DNA from: Microbispora hainanensis
GTDB taxonomy: Bacteria > Actinomycetota > Actinomycetes > Streptosporangiales > Streptosporangiaceae
Length of the DNA: 64,000 bases
Assembly (NCBI RefSeq): GCF_006874475.1
Contig: NZ_VIRM01000017.1
Coordinates: 1 to 64,000 of the forward strand
Reading direction: 5' to 3'
Below, piece by piece: positions 60,252-64,000 of this stretch (its first letter is position 1; each line of letters begins with the position of its first letter). The notes beneath the pieces are model-generated. The model worked only from the letters and a program-made list of their open reading frames with translations, was not told where the DNA came from and made no database searches. The translations under genes were made by a program, and so were the position numbers.

Positions 60252-60755
60252 ATGTCCCACCAGAACGTGATCGACTTTGTGGAGCGCAGGCGCGAGCAGG
60301 GCCACGAGCCCCCCGATCTCGGGCAGGGGTCCGTGCTCGGCGTGCTGCCGGTGCCGGAGACCGGCGCCGCGCTGATGATCGTGGGCTACCTGGTGCCCGC
60401 CGGGGGCGCGGCGGAGGCGCCGGAGCAGCCGGCCGCCGCCCTGCAGAGGCGGGCGGCCGCGGGCGAGGAGGACCTGGTCCTGGACCGCGCCGCGCGGGTG
60501 GCCCGGGCCGGCGGCGAGGAGATCGAGCTGACCTTCCGGGAGTTCGAGCTGCTCGACTATCTCAGCTCGGCCCCCGGCCGGGTCTACAACCGCCGTCAGC
60601 TCATGGCCGCCGTCTGGGACCGCTACGACGACGAGGGCGGCCGTACGGTCGACGTGCACGTCCTGCGGCTGCGCCGCAAACTGGGCCGCCACGCGGGCCG
60701 TATCGTCACCGTCCGCAACGTCGGGTACAAGTACCAGCCCGCGCGCCGCCGCTGA
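60252..60755 (+). CDS. Winged-helix OmpR-type DNA-binding protein without receiver
   Basis: 167 residues. The C-terminal ~85 residues are an OmpR/PhoB-type winged helix: IELTFREFELLDYLSSAPGR, VYNRRQLMAAVWDRYDDEGG, TVDVHVLRLRRKLGRHAGRI, VTVRNVGYKYQP. The N-terminal ~75 residues (SVLGVLPVPETGAALMIVGY, LVPAGGAAEAPEQPAAAL) show no receiver Asp, so it is not a classical response regulator. ATG 60252 follows AAGGAGAGG. The Cys leader upstream suggests expression tied to cysteine or thiol supply. Confidence 0.85.
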   Translation: MSHQNVIDFVERRREQGHEPPDLGQGSVLGVLPVPETGAALMIVGYLVPAGGAAEAPEQPAAALQRRAAAGEEDLVLDRAARVARAGGEEIELTFREFELLDYLSSAPGRVYNRRQLMAAVWDRYDDEGGRTVDVHVLRLRRKLGRHAGRIVTVRNVGYKYQPARRR

Positions 60756-60827
60756 CACCACCCCGGAAGGGCCGCCGGAAAACCGCTGGCAGATCGGCGG
60801 GGGGCGTTGCCTATCCTTGAGCATGGA

Positions 60828-64000
<3,173 letters not shown>

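Overview
This 64 kb window is very GC-rich DNA. It has dense genes, frequent GTG starts, many 4-base ATGA/GTGA gene overlaps, several apparently leaderless genes and mycothiol-type enzymes. Together these point to an actinomycete chromosome. Gene content (Spo0M-like protein, polyphosphate glucokinase, MerR-HEAT regulators, Cys-ending leader peptide) fits the Streptosporangiaceae/Streptomycetaceae range; the genus is not proven from sequence alone. I saw no rRNA, tRNA, CRISPR array, insertion sequence or prophage, so this looks like an ordinary chromosomal arm rich in regulators and accessory enzymes.

Layout. 0-9.7 kb: end of a cytidine deaminase, a frameshifted NDH-2-like flavoprotein, an unknown membrane protein, a DUF6817-VOC fusion, a TMTC-like membrane glycosyltransferase with TPRs, and a HEAT / MerR-HEAT operon behind a clear MerR operator. 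9.7-17.7 kb: a leaderless ArsR-MFS operon, a SnoaL-like protein, pntA-pntB transhydrogenase and a NarL-type two-component pair. 17.8-25.3 kb: a tightly packed unit of alpha/beta hydrolase, DUF3500, gamma-glutamyltransferase, DUF1275, DHA2 exporter and FAD monooxygenase. 25.7-34.3 kb: PIG-V-like mannosyltransferase, methyltransferase, PaiB-like protein, an AlkZ-like HTH_42 protein, and an ABC-2 exporter divergent from a second two-component system.

34.4-43.8 kb: aldo/keto reductase and epimerase joined by a perfect 81-bp tandem duplication, a frameshifted hydrolase divergent from a MarR regulator, a cytoplasmic GH10 enzyme, a mycothiol-type DinB protein divergent from a TetR regulator that is coupled to a TIM-barrel protein, and a YCII-ECF sigma pair. 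44-51.6 kb: Spo0M-like protein, a CDF metal exporter with a long Gly-His N-terminus, BBE oxidoreductase, DUF429, ArsR-SRPBCC pair, and a peroxiredoxin divergent from a TetR regulator with two matching operators.

51.9-55.2 kb holds the most unusual feature: a Gln-rich protein with YGQ repeats (prion/FUS-like composition), a 97-aa helical protein, and a subtilase without a signal peptide, in that order. 55.5-58 kb resembles a DosR/DevR dormancy set (DUF1876, two-domain universal stress protein, Hsp20, cupin). The window ends with a P-loop kinase, a polyphosphate glucokinase that appears to have lost an internal C-terminal segment, a Cys-rich leader peptide before a receiver-less winged-helix protein, and a 3'-truncated hrpA helicase. 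Short tandem repeats occur in many gene-end spacers, and three genes carry apparent frameshifts, which may be real decay or assembly error.
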